Positions 32,001-43,780 of a stretch of DNA of 64,000 nucleotides are shown here, in pieces. A program made the translations under genes and the position numbers. The notes under the pieces are model-generated. The model searched no databases. It saw nothing but the letters and a program-made list of their open reading frames with translations, and had not been told where the DNA came from. Where the stretch lies: positions 2,604,001 through 2,668,000 of the forward strand of contig NC_084703.1 in the NCBI RefSeq assembly GCF_033807575.1, written 5' to 3'. The DNA is from Cydia pomonella (lineage: Eukaryota > Arthropoda > Insecta > Lepidoptera > Tortricidae). Position 1 is the stretch's first letter, and every line of letters starts with the position of its first letter.

Positions 32001-32549
32001 CAGTCGCATCTCACTCACTACATACATATATAAACTCCTATCTGTAATGACGACACAAATACATAGAACATGACACACGTCGAAGACAAATCTTGCACAC
32101 CTCGATCTCTTGTGTACGGACGAGTCACAACACGCACCGCTACATGCCCAGTTGGGCATGTGCTTCGGCAGAGGGGAAATAGTGCGAATGCCGACTCCAT
32201 TCCCGCTGTTGCCCGAAGGATAAGACATGTGTTTTATATACTTTCTATATTTGTTACATAATATACTTGCTCGAAAAAGATCATATTTCATGCAGGTGTA
32301 CTGGAGGGAAAAGGGCTATCTTGTTCTCGCGGGAGTTATGGATCGTAAAAAAAGTTATAACTCCCTAGGGTGTTATAGCATTTTTTTATTATGTAATTTA
32401 TTCATACAAACGAAGTAGCATAAATGAGTTTTACTTTTTAAATACTAACGTTTATAAGTTAATATTTTTTTACGTTTAAAATTATTTAATTTGATTTATT
32501 TAACGTTAAAAATATTTTTACATAATTTTCAATTATGGCTGAATGCCGG

Positions 32550-32750
32550 ATAAGTCTGTGCCTTCGATGATGCCTAACCTGTCAAGAAATTATAAAATGG
32601 CGCTTAAAATTTAGGTTTTTCTTCGCAAGTGTGATGAAAAACATCGTGTGTAACTTCGGGGGTAAGAATATTGCAAACTCGGGTCTTTAATTCCACCTCG
32701 TATTCAAAACTTCACTTACCCCCCTCGTTGCACAATGTATTATTTTTCAT
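32550..32750 (+). repeat. Dispersed repeat shared with 42505-42755
   Basis: CTTCGATGATGCCTAACCTG, TTCTTCGCAAGTGTGATGAA and CCTCGTTGCACAATGTATT match the reversed copy at 42505-42755. Confidence 0.6.
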
Positions 32751-32759
32751 TCCGATGCA

Positions 32760-33380
32760 TAATACTAATAATAGTATTATAGTGTATTACTACGCGCTTT
32801 AAAATTAACATGAACCCATCATAATTATTTCCTGAAGGCTTCTCATCTCTTATCATCCGTCTCTATTCCACGCTTCCAATCATCTGAGACAGAGCATAGC
32901 AAGGTTGAAACTCAAGCATCATAATAATAACCTTAACTATAATAAAATAAAGTTCAAAACCATTTGTGCGCACGTTTAAAAAGATGTTCGGATATTTGTA
33001 TTTGTAATTTGAGTCGTATTATAAGGACTTAAGGTTGTATTTAGCTTGTCTGTCAATATAGCGTGACGCTAAGGGCCTCCGATTATCTAGTTATATGTTC
33101 TGATTGTTGCACGAGTCGATTTCGTTCGCGCCCAGTTTCGAACTAAAAAGTTTACTCAATAAGTCGGTAGATGTCGCTGAACCGAAATGCAGCGAGTTAA
33201 ATATCACGCTAACGATTTTATTTTGCGATTTTGGTATCAACTGCGAAATTAGGTATTATAAATTATTCCTCTTATTTTTGGGTTTCTTCCATGTCAAAAA
33301 ATAAGGGTTTTGGGTAATGGTAGAATTATTTTATATAGCCGGTTAAACAACTTCACCAGTAGAAAAAGGCGCGAAATTAA
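32760..33380. other. AT-rich spacer, nothing recognised
   Basis: Short frames of about 66 codons only; no repeat match noted. Confidence 0.35.
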
Positions 33381-33389
33381 AATTTTCTA

Positions 33390-33668
33390 CGGGACTACGG
33401 AAGGTGCAGATAAGGAAATAAATCTCCATGTACCAAAAAATGACATCAAAAAACCTAAAATAGGTGGCGCTACAATACCTAGAATACTTGAACAAAAAAT
33501 CAAATCATAGACAGCGCACTTTACTCCATCAATAGCGCCTAGGTTCTTAGCTACTCTAGCGCTACTCTGGAGAGATTTGGAACTATTATCTATAGCTGAC
33601 AGCTGGACACTTTTGCAAAAGTTCTACCATAAGAGATATCACTCCTCTTAATTCCACACTCCATATAC
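33390..33668 (+). repeat. Family J repeat, copy 1
   Basis: TACGGAAGGTGCAGATAAGG through ATAGGTGGCGCTACAATACC, GCTACTCTAGCGCTACTCTG and TGGACACTTTTGCAAAAG. Copies: 41005 (+), 42770 (-), 45990 (-). Non-coding; class unknown. Confidence 0.75.
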
Positions 33669-33855
33669 GGGACGATAACCCTTCAAAAGCCTATATTTTT
33701 TAAATTTGACAGAAATTGGTTGACAGACTTAAAGTAGGTTAGCACCTAGGTGTTACTTGTGACTATATATGTAGATGCCTTTGAATTTATTCATTCACAT
33801 TGCGAATACTTTGTAACCCAAACCCTACGAAAAAAAAAACGAAAATTTCAATTAA

Positions 33856-33930
33856 GCAGTAGGTTCCGGTTTCAAACCCTGGTAATGGCATTTGTTCCTG
33901 AGTTATGGATGTTATATGTACTTAAGACAT
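33856..33930 (+). mobile_element. Family B SINE remnant
   Basis: GGTTTCAAACCCTGGTAATG and TTGTTCCTGAGTTATGG are B-box-side remnants; head and tail are gone. Confidence 0.55.
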
Positions 33931-34064
33931 TCACCGCTGAGCTACGACCGTAGCCGATAACATGGATTATCCGGTATGTACCGAAAATGCCTAGTAAACG
34001 TAAAACGACACCGTGCCGTGAGTAGCGCAGAATGGGTTGTTTGTATTTTCATATACATAAGTAT

Positions 34065-34070
<6 letters not shown>

Positions 34071-34107
<37 letters not shown>
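34071..34107. repeat. (TA)n microsatellite
   Basis: An uninterrupted run of about 18 TA units inside a remnant resembling SINE B tail sequence (the ATATCGTCGTCTA that follows mimics the SINE's ATATCGTTGTCTA). Confidence 0.9.
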
Positions 34108-34109
<2 letters not shown>

Positions 34110-35220
34110 TCGTCTACGGTACGTCATATATAATATTTTTTTATTAGTTCATTATTTTGTTCGCCTCTCTATAATGAGCGATCGGGATCACACGCCGTGT
34201 CTTTAGGCCTGCGCAAGCGACAGTTTAAAGCGATTTTACTTTATTTTTAAAAGGACATATGTGCGAAGCGATTTTATGTGATTTGTTATTTTTAGATATT
34301 ATTTCAAGAGTTACGCATTTGAGGTATGGATTTTGCAAATATTTTATATGGCTTTCTATCGAAAAGCACTACATTTTAATTTTCGATTAGGTTTTGGGTA
34401 TTTTCTAATATTATTAATATAGATTATTATAATCACACAGAAGTTTTTGTGGCAAAATAAATTGATTGACAAAATCATATATCGAGATGTCTATTATCGA
34501 TGTTACCTTAGCGTTAAAGATGTTTTTAACATTGTATTAAAAAACAGCTACCGCGAAATACACAACACGTTCGATGTCTTGTTTGATACACCCATTGTTA
34601 GTTTTCTTATTTTTTGACACTGTATTCTACAGTTTACGTTTTTATTTTTAAATACTTAATATATGTTATAAAGATTAAGATTTGTAATTGATTTGCATTC
34701 TTGAAATTTCAACAATAGAATTTAAATCTTCTAATTATTAATCTATGACTGTTCGGACGAAGACGAAGCAAGTAATGCTTAAAAAACTTTAAATGCAGAA
34801 TTACTGACTTTTAAAAATAACATAAAGTCTTCTTTCAGCAAAATATCCTATCTACGATATTTAAGGTACTTCCCTTGATGTCCCATACTCTTGGGACGCC
34901 CTGTATACTTGGTACGAGTATTTAAAATGTCGTAAAATTTCACTACATTTGTTCTATATTTCTACGGCTTTCAAAGTACTTACCATCGGTATGTCTGTTA
35001 ACTGAAAGTAAACTGTATTGCAACGCTACAAGGTGCAACATTGGTTAGTTAAAAGAATTGTTAGTTTTCGATTCAGACCCATCAGTGGTCTGATAAGGCC
35101 TAATAGTTGTTGAGAATCACAGGGGAACGTGTTTGGAAATGTTAAATATAAAACAATTTGATATGAATATCACACACATCAATGTCTGAACCCAAGTAGA
35201 AATGATTTTGACCAATAAAC
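34110..35220. other. AT-rich spacer, nothing recognised
   Basis: No gene, RNA or repeat family that I can place. Confidence 0.35.
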
Positions 35221-35222
35221 TA

Positions 35223-35694
35223 TATAAGGTGCCCGTGAGCATTGCGTGACATTTTAACTAAGCATTCCTGGTAATATTTAGAAACCTAAATGTCATATAA
35301 AATTTTCTGGATTAGGCCTAGTTTCAGAGATAATTAAATGTTTTTCGAAATCATTCTTTCGGCATAAGTCGGTACAAAACATATTTTCGACTGCGGTATT
35401 GCCACTTTGAGGTCTAGTCTGGACATACCTATTGATTGACATCGAAAAATTAAAAAAATGTATTCGAGACGCTACCCCCAAATAAAAAAAAACTTTTTAG
35501 TTCATTTTAGGTTATGTGTTTATCAATAAAAATTACGTCTTATGTACATGAATGTTCAAAAAGAGTAAAAAAAAAAACAGAAAAAAAACTTTTTTCATCG
35601 AATTTCACAAAAAGTCATATAACATTTTTTGCTTCTGTTGCCATCAGGAATGCACCGTTAAAATCTCTCGCAATGCTCACGGGCTCCTTGTATA
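35223..35694. mobile_element. MITE with ACAAGGTGCCCGTGAG ends, copy 2
   Basis: Reverse-oriented relative of 29530-30023; ends ATAAGGTGCCCGTGAGCAT and GCTCACGGGCTCCTTGTATA. Confidence 0.83.
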
Positions 35695-35737
35695 ATTGTA
35701 CGTATCCCTATTCAAAAAATATATATTAGGTACTTTT

Positions 35738-35935
35738 TAGGGTTCCGTACCCAAAGGGTAAAACGGGACCTTATTACTAAGACTCCACTGTTAGTCCGTC
35801 TGTCCGTCTGTCTGTTGTATCTCTTGAACCGTGATAGACAGTTGAAATTTTCACATGTGATGTATTTCTGTTGGCGCTACAACAACAAAAACAAATACTA
35901 AAAAGTACGGAACCCTTGGTGGGCGAGTCTTTATT
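35738..35935 (-). repeat. Family H repeat, short internal-deletion copy
   Basis: TTTTAGGGTTCCGTACCC at the left and GTACGGAACCCTTGGTGGGCG at the right; only about 200 bp between, and the GCGGCCAAG head is missing. Confidence 0.65.
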
Positions 35936-36113
35936 TGGCTATTACGCATTAAGTTAAGTTGTTTTATTTTAAAATATTTATTGTTTTAATGTAACTAATC
36001 AAGTAATCAATAACATGGTATTTCTAATTGATTTTAATTTAAAAAAAAAATTAGGCTTGTATTTTATTTCATTATTTCAATGTATTTTTAACTCTTTCCA
36101 TTAATCCGGTAGG

Positions 36114-36331
36114 GCTATGATGGTCGGCTCTTTATCATTTGTCACCATGCCTGTCACGTTCTAACAAGTAAGTGCGAAACGGGCATAGTGACAAGTGATA
36201 AAAATGGAGCCATGCTGACACCGCTGTACAGCTATGATGGTCGGCTCTTTATCATTTGTCACCATGCCTGTCACGTTCTAACAAGTAAATGCGAAACGGG
36301 CATAGTGACAAGTGATAAAAATGGAACCTGG
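36114..36331 (+). repeat. Tandemly doubled hairpin MITE
   Basis: Two copies starting GCTATGATGGTCGGCTC at 36114 and 36231 (117-bp period), almost identical. Each can fold: TATCATTTGTCACCATGCC pairs with GGCATAGTGACAAGTGATA. A single copy is at 50729-50850. Confidence 0.85.
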
Positions 36332-36540
36332 ATGCCAAAATTGAAATTGATATCTATTTAAATAAAGATTTTCTAATCATCAATGGAGTTGGCCGGTCGT
36401 AATATTTTACAGATGGCGCTGTCATAGATACCTGTCAATCGTACGATTAGTTTCAATTTCTTGTTTTATTTCAGAAATTTGGGGCCTTGTATACTCCCCT
36501 CTTAAAAGGTTAATACCTATTAAGAGCGGATATACTATGT

Positions 36541-36744
36541 CAGTGGTGGGCAAACTTTTTTCATGGGGGGCCAGAAAATTTAAAAAAATCCGAGGAGGGC
36601 CGGAACTGCAGTATAAATACATTTTGATTTGAAACCGTTATCTCTCGAGCTATATACTAATTATTTCGAAGGACCGGCGGCGGGCCGGATGAAAGCCTTG
36701 CGCGGGCCGGAGCTGGCCCGCGGGCCGTACTTTGCCCACCGCTG
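36541..36744. mobile_element. Non-autonomous hAT element
   Basis: Starts CAGTGGTGGGCAAACTTTTT and ends TACTTTGCCCACCGCTG. The flanking 8 bp, TACTATGT and GACTACGT, agree at 6 of 8, consistent with an old hAT-type 8-bp target duplication. GGGCCGG words near both ends are characteristic of this widespread type. Confidence 0.75.
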
Positions 36745-36879
36745 GACTACGTGATCGACCATACAAAATGAGAAAACATTTTCCAGTTTTAAAGATTTTC
36801 TATTTTCCATGATTTCTTGTATGTTATTGACACAATGAAAACTACAAAATTTGCAAAAAAAAATATATATTTTTTTTTA

Positions 36880-37040
36880 AAGCGAAATCTATAAACCTAG
36901 AATATATTATGCTGAAGCGATCGACATCAAAATCAAAGTGATTTCTTTAGATTTAATTAGTGGAAACCGTTTTCTCTCGAAATGGAATATCATAGAAAAA
37001 TTACCGTTATTTCCTTAGATTCGAATTATTTTTTCCTCTT
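36880..37040 (+). repeat. Interior of the MITE at 3788, second copy
   Basis: GCTGAAGCGATCGACATCAA, GTGGAAACCGTTTTCTC and CGAAATGGAAT match 3885-3975. The inverted ends of the first copy are not found here. Confidence 0.6.
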
Positions 37041-37111
37041 AAGCTAAATCCCAATATAACAAAACTAAAGAAAATTCCATCTACCTATACTGGCGCCACA
37101 TACAATAGTTT

Positions 37112-38041
37112 ATTACTATAGAGGCCGGAAATGAAGGATTGCAGGCCAAGTAGTTTTTTTTTATTTTTAATAAATATCATAGGACATTATTACACAAATT
37201 GACTAAGTCCCACAGTAAGCTCAATAAGGATTGTGTTGAGGGTACTTAGACAACGATATATATAATATATAAATATTTATAAATACTTAAATACATAGAA
37301 AACACCCATGACTCAGGAACAAATATCCATGCTCATCACACGAATAAATGCCCTTACCAGGATTTGAACCCGGGACCGGGACCATCAGCTTCGTAGGCAA
37401 GGTCACTACCCACTAGGCCAAACCGGTCGGTCAAAGTTATAGATCGGGATACGCGGCCGGCAACACCGTTTCTCACCAAGAATTTTATAGTGCTTTTCTC
37501 AAACTTGCATTGAAAAAACTTGCTGTCAATTTGTTTTATTCGTAGGTTAACACAGCTAAAAAGAAATTACGAACGTACTACTATTTGATGGTTTAATGCC
37601 AAGAAGTTGTATCACAATTTGACGTTTAAAAATAATAGAGTTGCTTTACAGCCCTAGTTGTGCAAGGCTGTATGAAATTCCTTTACATATCATCTTCACT
37701 CATCGCACCGGATTCGTAATATTTTCGGACCTAATGTGAAGTAAGTCATGTCAATATCTCATTGCAAGTTTGAGAAAATACTATTGACAGTTGAAAACCC
37801 CATTGTATTGATATTGTAGTATTCTTTCCGAATACAATATCGACTAAGCGTTAGATATCTATAAGTAGAAGCCTTAACCGTAAATCGTGTGATAAGGACC
37901 TTTATCTGTAGAAAGAGAGGTCAATAGCGGGCATAAGATGGCCGGGCTTTTATCGTTACCGTCCATTTCTAATTTCTAACAAGTAGGCATGTATATATCT
38001 ACTTGGCCTGGAATCCGCCGTTTCCCGGCCTCTATAGTAAT
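37112..38041. mobile_element. TIR element carrying a SINE
   Basis: ATTACTATAGAGGCCGGAAA..GCAGGCCAAGTAG on the left is mirrored by CTACTTGGCCTGG..CCCGGCCTCTATAGTAAT on the right, about 40 bp. The interior shows no transposase; a family B SINE occupies 37164-37433. Confidence 0.75.
37164..37433 (-). mobile_element. Family B SINE inside a TIR element
   Basis: Reverse-oriented SINE with a doubled CGGGACCGGGACC in the head region next to the B box (GGATTTGAACCCGGG on the plus strand). Confidence 0.88.
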
Positions 38042-38055
38042 GTACTTACTTTTTT

Positions 38056-38165
38056 TTAATACCACGTAGGTGGTAAACAAGCATACGGCCCGCCTGATGG
38101 TAATCAGTCACCGTAGCCTATGGAAGCCTGCAACTCAAAAGGTGTTACATGCGCGTTGCGAACCC
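38056..38165 (+). repeat. Family A retroposon fragment
   Basis: ATACCACGTAGGTGGTAAAC to TGTTACATGCGCGTTGC, more diverged than the other copies. Confidence 0.7.
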
Positions 38166-38594
38166 TTTAAAAAACCTGGCAGCTGGGCAGCTAAAAAAAA
38201 TACGTGTCCGTTATTTTAGACTACTCTATAACATATATCAAAATGAATCAAATCGGAGTCGGACAGTTGGGTACCCTTCCTTGTAAGATAACGCCGAAAA
38301 TGATCGAACATATGCTGAAAATTGCGATGATAAGCTTACATTGGCCTGCTGTTAGAGGTGGATATATGTCAGACATTATGTTCCACATGTATTTGCCAAC
38401 TCTAAATAATATATTTTTAAAACAATACTTAATCATCTTTGAACTTAATATAGTTAAAATTTAAAAACAAAATGCAAGCCCTGTATATTGATGTGGCTTA
38501 TATTTCGAATTTGTTTGAAAATAAAGATACACGTCAAGATTGCGTAGTCATTCTGATGCTAATAAAAATGGCCAAAAGCATGTCGGGCCATGCT

Positions 38595-39475
38595 CTGTAG
38601 GGTTCCGTAGTTGCCCAGTGAACCTAATTTAAACCCAAAATTTATCAGTTTTATCACCTTTGCCTGTTTTTTTATGAACTAAACTTATATATACACGGCT
38701 TTTACTAAGAAGCGAAGAATTTTTCAAAAGGTAGAGGGAGAGGGGGGAATAGTTATTTGTATCCCAAGGGAGGAAAAGTAGGAAATTGCGTGCCGCGTGT
38801 AAATATGTTACCCGAGCCGAAGGCGAGGGTGGCAAACACGCGGGATGGAATGTCCTACGTTTCCTCCCGTGGTGCGCATACTATTTTTCTGCTCGACGGA
38901 GGCGGCTAGCGGCAACTTCGTTTAGCACAGCGGGAGCAAAGTAGACGCTTTCCGCCCGGAGGGCAGAAAAAACATATTTTTCTTCTTTCGGAGCAATTAC
39001 TTCCGAAAATTATGATTATATCAAAAATGTTTTTTTTAGAGCCTTATTCATTTTGAAAGACCTATCCAACGATATGCCACACCATTGATATAAAGCGGAA
39101 ATTTCATAAGGTCCACATTTTTACTCATATTTTACGACTTTCGGATTGAATGACTTATATATCCATTGCCAAATTTCAGCTTTCTAGCACTAACGATCAC
39201 GGAGCAAAGTATCGGACAGACAGTCGGACATGGCGAAACTATGAGGGTTCCTAGTTAACTATATATGGGTTCCTAGTTAACTATATAAGGGTTCCTAGTT
39301 AACTATATAAGGGTTCCTAGTTAACTATATAAGGGTTCCTAGTTAACTATATAAGGGTTCCTAGTTAACTATCTAAGGGTTCCTAGTTCCCTATATAAGG
39401 GTTCCTAGTTAACTATATAAGGGTTCCTAGTTAACTATATAAGGGTTCCTAGTTAACTATGGAACCCTAAAACAC
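38595..39475 (+). repeat. Family H relative with expanded right end
   Basis: Bounded by CTGTAGGGTTCCGTAG and ATGGAACCCTAAAA, with the H-type ATCGGACAGACAGTCGGAC before the end. It contains a CpG-rich block (38790-38960, e.g. CGACGGAGGCGGCTAGCGGC). The right end is expanded into a minisatellite. The 86-codon frame just upstream (38204-38464) has no recognisable domain. Confidence 0.6.
39245..39460 (+). repeat. 22-bp minisatellite, ten units
   Basis: Units GGGTTCCTAGTTAACTATAT (+AA) begin at 39245, 39267, 39289, 39311, 39333, 39355, 39377, 39399, 39421 and 39443: exactly 22 bp each, no indel. Only three units differ in one or a few bases. The last unit runs into GGAACCCTAA, the terminus of family H. 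Confidence 0.95.
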
Positions 39476-39866
39476 GAAGTATAGAACTAAGCCTTTTAGT
39501 TTCAGATAATCTCTCTATTGAGACTGAGAACGATCACTTTGAATAAGTCATATATCACCTATGTGTCATACCATACTTATTATTTAACAATGTTTCATAC
39601 TTATCCCACATAAACCATCATTTGGTAAAGTGGAAATGCTAATGGGGGCTTTAAAAATAATGGCATTTTAAACTGTATCGTTAAGTTTTGGTTAAGAGGA
39701 TTGGACGACCGCTCCTCTAAATATAGTAGTCCCCATTTTCCTCTGAATATTGACAGTATAGAATAGTTACGATACAAGTGCGACAAATAGGAAATTCATA
39801 ACGAGTGGCGATAAATTAAAACACAACCAAAGGGAGTGTTTTAAATCCGTAAAAGGTGGAATTTGG

Positions 39867-40131
39867 ACGACCGGTTTGGCCTAGTGGGTAGTGACCCTGC
39901 CTACGAAGCTGATGGTCCCGGGTTCAAATCCTGGTAAGGGCATGTATTCGTGTGATGAGCTTGAAAATTGGTCCCGAGTCATGGGTGTTTTCTATGTATT
40001 TAAGTATTTATAAATATTTATATATTATATATATCGTTGTCGAAGTACCCTCAACACAAGCCTTATTGAGCTTATTGTGGGACTTAGTCAATTTGTGTAA
40101 TAATGTCCTATAATATTTATTTATTTATTTA
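39867..40131 (+). mobile_element. Family B SINE, full length
   Basis: GACCGGTTTGGCCTAGTGGG, GGGTTCAAATCC, full body and TTTA tail. Confidence 0.9.
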
Positions 40132-40134
40132 AAT

Positions 40135-41000
40135 CGACACGAGTTATATTTTAGTAACTTATAAATTCCTAATTACTACCAAAAATTGTTGAACCACCCT
40201 TTTTCATACAAATACATGTAGATAGAAGATAATGCCTGACACTTAAAACGTCCATTCATATAAGTTTATGGAGCCATAAAGTGATGTCATAAATAATTTA
40301 TGACATGTTACAGAGTGGCAATGTGAATGGACATGTTAGTAGTTTATTGCTAGTTTATTGAACGTAGTGCAAGTAAAATACCTATATCTAAATACCAGAT
40401 GTATTTGAATTTTAGTCATTCGATATAAAAGAATAAATAATAGTAAGTAGTATCGTACAGAAATGACACATCCCACAATATCGAAGTTTAACAGCGATTC
40501 AGGGACAAGTCATTCTGTCCCTTTCTATAACTCTGTATCTTTATGTATTTAAAAAAAAGTAAACAAAATCTACCCTCAAATGGCTCCTTAAGGCAGAGGG
40601 TAGATGTAAACATTACATGATCAAGTAATGTAGGTTAAAGTCAGGTCGTCCAGTGACAGAACCAGGCGGTTTTCTATTTGGTTGGTTAACCAATGCATGT
40701 TATGACTACACGAAAATGTACAAATTGTTTGTTTACTTTTATTTAAATACCTAAAGATGCAGATTATAATGTATCACACTATCCCTTTCGGCTATTCAGG
40801 GTAGTCAAAATTCAAGTCATTATCTTATCTGTGGTCATGCAGGCAAAAGGACGTCAAATTGTGCCAACCCTAATAATTCGGAGCAATGAGCCGAATGGAG
40901 CCGAGAATGATCGAACGGAGGTCGCCCCACTCCCGATATGATATTAATTTGTCCAAAAGTGACATTTCTTCAATCAAAAACGTCACTTTTTACATTAACT
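40135..41000. other. Spacer, nothing recognised
   Basis: AT-rich with no repeat match noted. A 70-bp GC-richer patch near 40860-40920 (GGAGCCGAGAATGATCG) has no open frame with splice signals. Confidence 0.35.
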
Positions 41001-41004
41001 TACG

Positions 41005-41275
41005 GAAGGTGGAGGTAAGGAAATAAATCTACATGTACCAAAAAGTGTCATCAAAACACCTTAAATAGGTGGCGCTAGAATACCTAGAATACTTGAACAA
41101 AAAAATCAAATCATAGACAGCGCACTTCACTCCGTCAATAGCGCCTAGGTTCTTAGCTACTCTAGCGCTACTCTGGAGAGATTTGGAACTATTATTTATA
41201 GCCGACCGCTGGACACTTTTGCAACAGTTCTACCATAAGAGATGTCACTCCTCTTAATTCCACACTCCATACATT
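41005..41275 (+). repeat. Family J repeat, copy 2
   Basis: Same block order as 33390-33668, including GTGGCGCTAGAATACCTAG and ATAGCGCCTAGGTTCTTAG. Confidence 0.75.
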
Positions 41276-41309
41276 AACTGATCAGTATCGGAAACAGGGA
41301 CTTCCAGTT

Positions 41310-41405
41310 CAAACGCCATTTTTCGAATACGTGAGTAACACCGCTGAGCTAGCACCATTCTTAGTGACCGTAAGGCCCGTCCTTAGATATATATGTCAAT
41401 GTATG
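41310..41405 (+). repeat. Dispersed repeat shared with 6580-6670
   Basis: CACCGCTGAGCTAGCACCATTC, CTTAGATATATATGTCAATG. Confidence 0.5.
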
Positions 41406-41823
41406 AGCTTTGCTAACTGGCGCGGATGCGTGCGGCGAATTTTACCTATAATGGCACCCTCGCCAGCTAGCGGATGCCCTAAGGATGATAAGCAATCTTG
41501 AACATGTTTACTTCATAAAACTATAGGTGCCCGTGAAATTTCCTGTAGACTTAACGTAATGACAGTTTAGAAATGTCAGGTAATGACTGTCACCTTGATT
41601 GAACCTGGCATTATGACAGCCGGCGCAATTGTAGTGCAATCATCATATTATTGTACAGTCAAGGTTTAGAACCGTAATGTCTTTTCATCCCACATACCTC
41701 AGTGCCTCAAGACAAAAGTCTTTAATCAATTTGTGTTACCAGTGATGACCTGATGACTTACGGCTCCAAAACGTGGTCTTTCACTATCGGCCTCATCTCA
41801 AAACTCAAAGTTGCTCAACGCCT

Positions 41824-42112
41824 CGCCTTGTGTGGTAGGGCACAGCACAGCAGATGTCATTCCAGATCTAGAGCAGAGCCCAACTGGGGAAGTACCTCCA
41901 CCTTACAGAAAACCGCAGCCAAATAACACTTGACCCTACTCATAGTGTTGTGTTCCTGCCGGTGAGTAAGGTTGCCAGAGCTCAACGAGGGGGGTGGGGT
42001 TAGGGTCGGCAACGCGCATGTAACTCCTCTGGAGTTGCAGGTGTACATAGGCTATGGAGACTGCTTACCATCAGGCAGGCCTTATGTTTGTTTGCCACCG
42101 ACGTAGCATAAA
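41824..42112 (-). repeat. Family A retroposon copy
   Basis: CTTGTGTGGTAGGGCACAGC to GACGTAGCATAAAAAAAAA; the A run directly abuts an RTE fragment. Confidence 0.82.
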
Positions 42113-42118
42113 AAAAAA

Positions 42119-42475
42119 CGAGCTATGGAGAGGGCTATGCTCGGAGTTTCTCTATGCGATCGAATCAGAAATGAGGAGATCCGTAGACGAACTAAAGTCA
42201 CTGACATAGCCCACCGGATTAGCAAGATGAAGTGGCAATGGGCAGGCCACATTGCACGCAGAGAAGATGGCCAATGGGGTCGAAAAGTGCTCGAGTGGAG
42301 ACCACGCACTAGCTAGCGCAGCGTAGGACGACCACCCACAAGATGGACAGACGACCTTATTAAGGTCGCCGGAAGACGCTGGATGTGGGTCGCTTCCAAC
42401 CGGTACATGTGGAGGTCCAAGGAGGAGGCCTATGTTCAACAGTGGACGTCTTACGGCTGAGATGATGATGATGAA
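42119..42475 (+). pseudogene. RTE-type ORF2 C-terminus with (GATGAT)n tail
   Basis: Reads AMLGVSLCDRIRNEEIRRRT, MKWQWAGHIARRED, one in-frame TAG at 42314-42316, then GRPPTRWTDDL, AGRRWM and EEAYVQQWTSYG to a stop at 42458-42460. These are the tail motifs of RTE-clade ORF2 (WAGHIAR, GRPPTRW). The GATGATGATGATGAA tail is the short-repeat 3' end that RTE elements have instead of poly(A). It is 5'-truncated and dead. Confidence 0.8.
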
Positions 42476-42504
42476 GGTTTAAAATATCGACACAGATAGT
42501 CACA

Positions 42505-42755
42505 CATAACCCTAAAATAGTTCATTGTGCAACGAGGGGTAAAGTGAAATATTGGAAACCAGACTGTATATTCACGACAGCCGCAGGCAAAATTAAGATT
42601 CGAGTTTGCAATAATATTACCCTCGAAGTTACACAATTTTTTTCATCACACTTGCGAAGAAAAAACTAAGTTTTAAGCGAATTAAATCTTATACGGTGTC
42701 TTTTCCTACATTCGTCCGCCATATTGTCATTTCTGACAGGTTAGGTATCGAAGGC
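42505..42755 (-). repeat. Dispersed repeat shared with 32550-32750
   Basis: GTTCATTGTGCAACGAGGGG, TCATCACACTTGCGAAGAA and CTGACAGGTTAGGTATCG are the reverse of 32550-32750. Confidence 0.6.
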
Positions 42756-42769
42756 TCAGACTACAGAAG

Positions 42770-42995
42770 GTAAAGGCAAGGAACAGAAACTCCTTAGGCA
42801 GAATTGTTGCAAAAGTGTCCAGCTGTCAGCTATAAATAATAGTTCCAAATCTCTCCAGAGTAGCGCTAGAGTAGCTAAGAACCTAGGCGTTATTGACGGA
42901 GTGAAGTGCGCTGTCTATGATTAGATTTTTTCTCAAGTATTCTAGGTATTGTAGCGCCACCTATTTATGGTTTTTGTTGGACACTTTTTGGTATA
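42770..42995 (-). repeat. Family J repeat, copy 3
   Basis: GTTGCAAAAGTGTCCAGCTG to TTGTAGCGCCACCTATTTA, reversed relative to 33390. Confidence 0.75.
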
Positions 42996-42999
42996 TTGT

Positions 43000-43570
43000 A
43001 TATACTTGTTGCTCCTTGCATAGCTCAGACTCATTCGGCATTCAAACACGATTGTGTATAACTATTTTAAACAGCTATTAAATTAATTAAATTAAATATT
43101 TTAAACATAAACACTAAGTACTTACCTATTTGTTTTACAAACGAGCAAAGTTGTTGTTTAATTCATTATGCTAATATTGATAGCCGAGCAAGCGAAAGGT
43201 TTCAAAAGTGGAATTTTGAACGTTGCGAGGGTTTGAAAGCACGGAGGTTAAACAAACTTCCCTACCAAGTAGAACATTACAAATTAAATCCAATGACGCT
43301 TTGGTATCTGTTTTGTCGACATTAAAAATATGTTTACAAACTTCACCTCATAAGTTACAACGAAGGAGTAAGGTGTATCTACATTACCGCACTAGTGCGA
43401 TAATTAACACATTACGTAACTATGCCGAAAATTAATAAGGCCATATGTACTGTTTTAATTTATCGCCACTCGTTGCGAATTTCCAAGTTTTCGCACTTGT
43501 ATCGTACTGTATTGTTGTTGACTGTAGGTACTATAATCTATTCTGCGGGGCGCTAGAGCCAGAAAATTTT
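43000..43570. other. Spacer, nothing recognised
   Basis: A plus-strand frame of 70 codons (43223-43435) has no domain. Confidence 0.35.
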
Positions 43571-43574
43571 TCGG

Positions 43575-43780
43575 TAAGGTCAGCCGGGACAACTGCAACT
43601 GTGGGCTAATTGCAACTATGGGGCAAATGCACTCTTAAGAAGTGAGTAATAATGAGAATGATTGATGAAAGTATGTGATGAATACAAGAGGCTAGCTCAC
43701 TTCTTCTATTTCTAGAGTAAATAGTTGCATTGGCCCCATGGTTGCAATTGCACTGGGTGACCTTATAAGAACTTACTATA
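43575..43780. mobile_element. Probable MITE, TTGCAACTATGGGGC inverted ends
   Basis: ATTGCAACTATGGGGCAAAT on the left and GTTGCATTGGCCCCATGGTTGCAAT on the right are mirrored imperfectly, with AAGAAGTGAGT / GCTCACTTCTTC further in. Confidence 0.55.

Noticed and set aside
31758..32291. 177-codon minus-strand frame
   Set aside because: It runs across a dispersed repeat and a LINE-tail motif (31865-32000), has no domain, and its composition follows the repeats.
38204..38464. 86-codon plus-strand frame with a largely open mirror frame
   Set aside because: AT-encoded, both strands open over the same stretch, no domain or splice context.
38790..38960. CpG island or promoter
   Set aside because: The CpG-rich block lies inside a family H relative, so it is more likely element sequence than a host promoter.
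39245..39460. CRISPR-like array
   Set aside because: The 22-bp units are directly contiguous with no spacers, in a eukaryotic transposon.
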